NCBI GenBank assembly: GCA_937902115.1
Contig: CALGSR010000412.1
Location: 1 to 9,842 of the forward strand
Length of the DNA: 9,842 bases
Direction: 5' to 3'
Origin: an uncultured Bacillus sp.
GTDB taxonomy: Bacteria > Bacillota > Bacilli > Bacillales > Cytobacillaceae
Position numbers and translations under genes: made by a program. Position 1 is the first letter of the stretch. Every line of letters starts with the position of its first letter. Positions 6,222 to 9,842 of the stretch are shown piece after piece. The notes below the pieces were generated by a model. The model was not told the origin of the DNA. It did no database searches and worked only from the letters and a program-made list of their open reading frames with translations.

Positions 6222-7007
6222 TTATCGCGAAGGTGTTTTTCTTTTTTCGCGTTCCCCTTTAAATTTCCGCCAACCGACATAAGATAAGGTCAGGACGATT
6301 ATACTTCCGGTAGATATGATGACCCACCAGAGCGACGGATCTGCCTCATCCTCGATAACTCCTTCGAAAATTGTCTGCAAATTGGTTTCCAGAGCAAAAA
6401 ACTCCTGAGCTGCTTGTTGCTCCATTAAGACATGCGTGCGATACTCATCTACATATTTTACCCTTGTATCAAGCTCTTGAATTCTCTCTACCGGTACATC
6501 AATTTTCATACTTGGATAAATCATGTCATATAAAGATAAAAATGAATCCAGATTTTCATTAAACATTGCTTCCTCACCATTTAGAGCAGCTTCCTTGGCA
6601 GCATGATAGACCTCTAAGATCGGCTCCCTTAGACTTGTCCAAAGAGGTTCTTTCGTAGAAGATATCGCATCAATTACTAAACGAAGTTTTGTCACACGGT
6701 TAATCCTTTCATCTGGGTCCATTTCGGTATTTGACATTGCTTCAACCGCTTCATTATGGGTAATGGTTACAATTCTTACTTCATCCATAGAAAAGGATTG
6801 GTCCCTGATTGCGGCAGTAGAAAATTTATCTGAAAATGTATCCAAGATTTTTTTTGCATCTTCATACCTTTTCGATTTGGTTAATTGAAGTGCTTCATCA
6901 GATAAATGACTCAACTGGTCAATTGGTGAAGTCTCCTCCGCTGCAACAATTGAATAAGGTAAGAATAGTAAACAAATAACAGCAGCTATCCATAACGTGG
7001 ATCTCAT
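6222..7007 (-). CDS. ypjB: Sporulation protein YpjB
   Basis: This 261-aa protein matches the Spore_YpjB family of Bacillus-type endospore formers. In B. subtilis the gene was reported to belong to the mother-cell sigma-E regulon, and mutants have a sporulation defect; the molecular function is unknown. The N-terminus is a signal peptide, with the hydrophobic core at 5-22 and a likely cut near VAA-EE at 23/24. A mostly helical extracytoplasmic domain follows, rich in acidic residues. A C-terminal transmembrane helix (about 227-246) is followed by a basic tail (KFKGEREKRKTPSR). The predicted topology is a protein anchored at the C-terminus with its bulk outside. The start ATG has an AGAGGGGGG site 6-8 nt upstream. 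That site lies in a short inverted repeat next to a sigma-E-like -10 sequence. It follows ypjA by 56 nt. Confidence 0.9.
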   Translation of the reverse strand: MRSTLWIAAVICLLFLPYSIVAAEETSPIDQLSHLSDEALQLTKSKRYEDAKKILDTFSDKFSTAAIRDQSFSMDEVRIVTITHNEAVEAMSNTEMDPDERINRVTKLRLVIDAISSTKEPLWTSLREPILEVYHAAKEAALNGEEAMFNENLDSFLSLYDMIYPSMKIDVPVERIQELDTRVKYVDEYRTHVLMEQQAAQEFFALETNLQTIFEGVIEDEADPSLWWVIISTGSIIVLTLSYVGWRKFKGEREKRKTPSR

Positions 7008-7015
7008 GCTTGTCC

Positions 7016-7046
7016 CCCCTCTATTTATACCAATCTATGAGAGGGG
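7016..7046 (-). promoter_or_regulatory. Ribosome-binding-site inverted repeat with sigma-E-like -10 upstream of ypjB
   Basis: In the sense RNA, CCCCUCU (7046-7040) can pair with AGAGGGG (7022-7016), a 7-bp, five-GC stem with a 17-nt loop. The 3' arm is the ypjB Shine-Dalgarno. Inside the loop region, CATAGATT (7039-7032) resembles the sigma-E -10 consensus (CATACAnT) at all but one position. The -35 side (TTCTATC, 14 nt upstream) is a poor match. A transcript starting just after that -10 would lack the 5' arm and leave the binding site open. The layout is seen in the sequence; the regulation is inference. Confidence 0.4.
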
Positions 7047-7063
7047 AAATGAGGATAGAACAA

Positions 7064-7660
7064 TTATTGTGGAATCTTTAGTTGATACCGATCCTTTCTT
7101 AAGCATAAATAATACGTCAGTATAAGGGTAGCAATGCTTAACCAGAAGGTAAAATAACCAATTTGCGGCGTTATTTGATCTAGCATCCTGTAACGGGGAA
7201 GCATAAAAAAGATGTAGTCAATGACATCGTTATGTAAAGTCCAAATGGCCGCTGCCGCCAGATGCCAAGCTTTCAACCGATAAAAAGGCGCATACAAGAT
7301 GCCTTGGACTGCCATCGCACCATGGGAGAAGATGAGCATCCAGGCTGCAAGCTCCATCTCACCTGTCTCAAAAAAAACAAGAAAATTCATCACGACTGCC
7401 CAAATTCCATACTTAACCAGAGTAACAATAGCCAATGCCTCTAATAGCGGCCAATTTTTCCCCATTAAAAAGGCCAGCAGAACAAATACAAAAAATAGGC
7501 TGGCTGTAGGACTGTCCGGTACAAAAGGAAGAAAAATAGCGGGGGTCTCCCGCAGCTGCCAGCCATACCAAATATAACCGTAAACTGTCCCGAGTAGGTT
7601 CACGATTAACAGCAACCATAAAAATTGCTTGTTCCCTAAAATAGGATATAACCATTTCAT
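7064..7660 (-). CDS. ypjA: DUF1405 membrane protein YpjA
   Basis: This is a 198-aa integral membrane protein of the DUF1405 family, function unknown. About six hydrophobic helices can be drawn (roughly 12-31, 52-66, 70-96, 103-123, 131-153, 165-187). Recognisable family segments are NLLGTVYGYIWYGWQL, FVPDSPTASLFF, the central NWPLLEALAIVTLVKYGIWAV and TLHNDVIDY. The ATG at 7660 has a strong GAGGAGGAAT site about 6 nt upstream. It sits after the qcrC terminator and before ypjB, as in B. subtilis, and probably shares a transcript with ypjB. No convincing sigma-A promoter is visible in the roughly 80 nt upstream. Identification rests on family resemblance and synteny. Confidence 0.88.
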   Translation of the reverse strand: MKWLYPILGNKQFLWLLLIVNLLGTVYGYIWYGWQLRETPAIFLPFVPDSPTASLFFVFVLLAFLMGKNWPLLEALAIVTLVKYGIWAVVMNFLVFFETGEMELAAWMLIFSHGAMAVQGILYAPFYRLKAWHLAAAAIWTLHNDVIDYIFFMLPRYRMLDQITPQIGYFTFWLSIATLILTYYLCLRKDRYQLKIPQ

Positions 7661-7739
7661 TCTAATTCCTCCTCTCTACGAAATATCTCGCTTCATCATA
7701 TTACTATATTTTCCACAAATAGATCATTTATTAAGCATA

Positions 7740-7770
7740 AAAAAGCCGGTGAAAAAATCACCGGCTTTTT
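7740..7770 (-). terminator. Rho-independent terminator of the qcrABC operon
   Basis: Arms 7758-7770 and 7740-7752 form a perfect 13-bp stem (core GCCGGTGA/TCACCGGC) with a 5-nt loop. On the minus strand it is followed by a run of Ts. It begins 7 nt after the qcrC stop codon. The A-run on the other side would also allow some function on the plus strand. Confidence 0.93.
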
Positions 7771-7777
7771 ACTTTCA

Positions 7778-8554
7778 TTATTTACTTTCAACACTATCGA
7801 TAAACTCTGCTAGTATTGCAAGTTCTTCATCTGTACCTTTAAATAGTCCAGGCGGCATTTTTCCGTTCGCTGAACCATTTTGGATGATATCGGGAATTTC
7901 TTCTATTGTTCTTGGAGTATCAACTAAAGCGGGTGCTGCTGCTCCACCTTGAAGATTGTCCCCGTGACAAGCAATACAACCTTGAGCATCATAGATTTTG
8001 TAGCCTTCAGATTCTGTATCGATATCTGCTTCTGCAACGATCTTCCCTTGTTCTGCTGCAGCCTCCCAATCATGGTTTGCTACTGATTCCCAAGTTAAGT
8101 ACGTAATTGCTGCAATGGCCAGTAACATAAATCCAGTCGCAAATGGACGTTTAGATGGGCGTCGTTCTTTCCCGCGATCGATAAATGGTGCGAGTAGAAG
8201 TGCCCCAAATGCTAAACCAGGAATAACGAGTGCTCCAACTAAATTATAAGGACCAGATGCGTAAGTATACTTTAATAATTGATACAAGAATAAGAAATAC
8301 CAATCCGGCATTGGAATATATGCTGTATCACTTGGATCAGCAATTTTTTCTAATGGAGACGGGTGAGCAACGGTTAAACATAAGAAGCCTACAAGAAAAA
8401 CAGCTCCAACCATCCATTCCTTGAGCAAAAAGTTTGGCCAAAATGCTTCCGTTTTCCCTGGATATTCAGAGTAATCTTTAGGAATATTTGGTTGTCTATT
8501 ATCGGCAGGAACACGTGAGTCCCCAACAAATTTCATACCTTTTCCGCGATGCAT
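7778..8554 (-). CDS. qcrC: Menaquinol-cytochrome c reductase, cytochrome b/c subunit QcrC
   Basis: This subunit fuses a subunit-IV-like part of cytochrome b to a c-type cytochrome, the arrangement known from Bacillus bc complexes. In the 258 aa, the quinol-oxidation-site motif appears as PDWY (83-86, the counterpart of PEWY). Transmembrane helices lie near 47-63, 103-125 and 140-156. The C-terminal domain outside the membrane carries the haem c site CIACH (C193, C196, H197), with M233 in GKMPPG as the likely axial ligand. The start ATG has AAGGAGG 10 nt upstream. It is the last gene of qcrABC, 44 nt after qcrB, and is followed at once by a terminator. The complex passes electrons from menaquinol to cytochrome c. 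Confidence 0.97.
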   Translation of the reverse strand: MHRGKGMKFVGDSRVPADNRQPNIPKDYSEYPGKTEAFWPNFLLKEWMVGAVFLVGFLCLTVAHPSPLEKIADPSDTAYIPMPDWYFLFLYQLLKYTYASGPYNLVGALVIPGLAFGALLLAPFIDRGKERRPSKRPFATGFMLLAIAAITYLTWESVANHDWEAAAEQGKIVAEADIDTESEGYKIYDAQGCIACHGDNLQGGAAAPALVDTPRTIEEIPDIIQNGSANGKMPPGLFKGTDEELAILAEFIDSVESK

Positions 8555-8598
8555 GAATAGTCTCCCTCCTTTTTTTAAAAAATGATAAAATTTCCGTA

Positions 8599-9273
8599 TT
8601 ACAATGGACCAGAGATACCTTGTTTACGAATCATCATGAAGTGGGCTGCCATTAAGCCGAATAAAACCGCAGGCAGGAAGAATACATGAATCGCAAAGAA
8701 TCGAGAAATCGTTTGCGCGCCAACGATATCAGAGCTGCCGGCTAATAATATCTTCAAATATTCACCGATAAACGGAACGGATTCAATAATTTGAATCGTA
8801 ACTTTTGTCGCAAATAGCGCTTTCATATCCCATGGTAATAAATAACCTGTTAAACCAAGTGCAAGCATAACGAAGAAAATCAATACGCCGACAATCCAGT
8901 TCAACTCTCTAGGTTTTTTGTAAGCCCCTTGGAAGAATACACGCAATGTATGTAAAAACATCATAACAATAACTAAACTTGCGCCCCAGTGGTGCATACC
9001 ACGGACAATTTGTCCGAAAGCGACTTCATTTTGTAAGTAATAAACAGATTCCCATGCATTTTTGATATCTGGCACATAATACATGGTTAAGAACATTCCT
9101 GATAAAATTTGAATAACTGTAATAAAAAAGGTTAAGCCACCAAAACAATAGACAAATGCTGAGAAATGGTGGGCAGGGTTAACATGTTCAGGCACTTCGT
9201 GATCCGCTATATCCCGCCACAAAGGCGTAATATCTAAGCGCTCATCAACCCAATCGTACAGCTTGTTTAACAT
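8599..9273 (-). CDS. qcrB: Menaquinol-cytochrome c reductase, cytochrome b6-type subunit QcrB
   Basis: This is the 224-aa cytochrome b6-like membrane subunit, which carries the two b haems of the bc complex. The likely ligands are H94 and H108 on one helix and H196 and H211 on another. C43 in VYCFGG is the position shown in B. subtilis QcrB to attach an additional haem covalently, as in cytochrome b6f. GYLLPWDMKALFATKV (143-158) is the conserved quinol-site region. Four transmembrane helices fit the b6 fold. The start ATG follows a strong AAAGGAGG that overlaps the last codons of qcrA; the two genes are only 3 nt apart. Sequence and length are very close to B. subtilis QcrB as I remember it. 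Confidence 0.98.
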   Translation of the reverse strand: MLNKLYDWVDERLDITPLWRDIADHEVPEHVNPAHHFSAFVYCFGGLTFFITVIQILSGMFLTMYYVPDIKNAWESVYYLQNEVAFGQIVRGMHHWGASLVIVMMFLHTLRVFFQGAYKKPRELNWIVGVLIFFVMLALGLTGYLLPWDMKALFATKVTIQIIESVPFIGEYLKILLAGSSDIVGAQTISRFFAIHVFFLPAVLFGLMAAHFMMIRKQGISGPL

Positions 9274-9276
9274 TTT

Positions 9277-9786
9277 TTACGCCTCCTTTGTACGCGGTTC
9301 AGCTTTACCTAAATATAGATAACCGTCTTTTTCTTGAATTGGATAGACATCCAATGGTGCAAACGGCGGAGTACCCGGGACATTTACTCCATCCTTGGTA
9401 TAAAGCCCGCCATGACATGGACAATAGAAATGCTCTGGATTTGCCTGATCGGTATTCCAGTCAACCGTACAGCCTAAATGTTTACAAACAGGTGACATCG
9501 CAATGATATCGCCGTTCTCTTTCTTGTAAACCCAAGCTGAATTTGTTACATCTGACTCATACCATGCATCTTTTTGTGTGAAAGTAAAGTCAACACGGGT
9601 CGGTACTTCTGTAATTTCAGCAACCTTCTGTGGTGTAGCGATAAAACCGCCGCTTTCCTGTTTCTGAAGCACTGGATCAACCGCGAAGCGAACCATTGGC
9701 ATTAACATCCCCGCTGCCATGAAACCGCCTACACCTGTCAATGTATAGTTTAGAAATTGACGTCTAGATACATGTTTTTTGCTCAT
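9277..9786 (-). CDS. qcrA: Menaquinol-cytochrome c reductase, Rieske iron-sulfur subunit QcrA
   Basis: This is the 169-aa Rieske [2Fe-2S] protein of the bc complex. The N-terminus has a twin-arginine motif (SRRQFL, 7-12) followed by a hydrophobic helix (about 15-35) that is probably kept as the membrane anchor. This agrees with Tat-dependent export of folded Rieske proteins. The cluster-binding boxes are CKHLGC (101-106) and CPCHG (122-126). The ligands are C101, H103, C122 and H125, with a C106-C124 disulfide. The start ATG has AAGGGGGGG about 5 nt upstream, an uninterrupted run of seven Gs. The operon promoter is probably beyond the right edge; the 56 nt left upstream show no clear one. Confidence 0.98.
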   Translation of the reverse strand: MSKKHVSRRQFLNYTLTGVGGFMAAGMLMPMVRFAVDPVLQKQESGGFIATPQKVAEITEVPTRVDFTFTQKDAWYESDVTNSAWVYKKENGDIIAMSPVCKHLGCTVDWNTDQANPEHFYCPCHGGLYTKDGVNVPGTPPFAPLDVYPIQEKDGYLYLGKAEPRTKEA

Positions 9787-9842
9787 GTTTTCCCCCCCTT
9801 ATCTCTAAGAATTGAACACAAAAAATCCCATAGAATCCATAA

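Noticed and set aside
7629..7952. 107-codon plus-strand frame across the qcrC terminator
   Set aside because: It reads through a clear terminator hairpin and antisense to ypjA and qcrC, and shows low-complexity Ser-rich sequence without motifs.
1..9842. Mobile element, defence system, prophage, CRISPR array or tRNA/rRNA gene
   Set aside because: Every sizeable open stretch is accounted for by conserved chromosomal housekeeping or sporulation genes in familiar order; I saw no transposase, integrase, direct-repeat array or cloverleaf-like sequence.

Overview
The window is an ordinary stretch of chromosome from an endospore-forming member of the Bacillaceae (Bacillus in the broad sense). Three things point there. 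The gene order (qcrABC, ypjA, ypjB, ypjC, ypjD, dapB, mgsA, bshA, cca, birA) is the one known from Bacillus subtilis and relatives. A bacillithiol synthesis gene and the sporulation gene ypjB are present. QcrB and QcrC have the Bacillus-type layout, with an extra cysteine in the cytochrome b subunit and a c-type haem domain fused to subunit IV. I see no mobile elements, RNA genes, CRISPR arrays or phage genes.

Layout, right to left, because most genes are on the minus strand. Positions 9786-7778 hold qcrA-qcrB-qcrC, the menaquinol:cytochrome c oxidoreductase (Rieske protein, cytochrome b, fused subunit IV/cytochrome c), closed by a strong terminator at 7740-7770. Next is ypjA-ypjB (7660-6222), a DUF1405 membrane protein and a sporulation protein. 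Then comes a yugP-like zinc metallopeptidase (6128-5451) with its own near-consensus sigma-A promoter. It converges on the plus-strand YitT-family gene ypjC (4502-5374), and the two share a double-hairpin terminator region at 5384-5449. A roughly 200-bp divergent promoter region (4300-4501) separates ypjC from the compact minus-strand operon ypjD-dapB-mgsA-bshA-cca-birA (4299 to beyond the left edge).

That operon mixes housekeeping jobs: nucleotide clean-up (YpjD), lysine and cell-wall precursor synthesis (DapB), a methylglyoxal bypass of glycolysis (MgsA), the first step of bacillithiol synthesis (BshA), tRNA 3'-end CCA addition (Cca) and biotin ligation/repression (BirA, cut by the edge). 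Genes are 14-15 nt apart at the top and overlap at the bottom (bshA/cca by 1 nt from the preferred start, cca/birA by 16 nt), which suggests co-transcription and translational coupling.

The main departures from the B. subtilis arrangement are these. The deacetylase gene bshB1, expected between mgsA and bshA, is absent, and a 107-bp gap with a long stem-forming inverted repeat sits in its place. A yugP homologue lies between ypjB and ypjC. The ypjB ribosome binding site lies in an inverted repeat overlapping a sigma-E-like -10 element. I found no convincing undescribed system.
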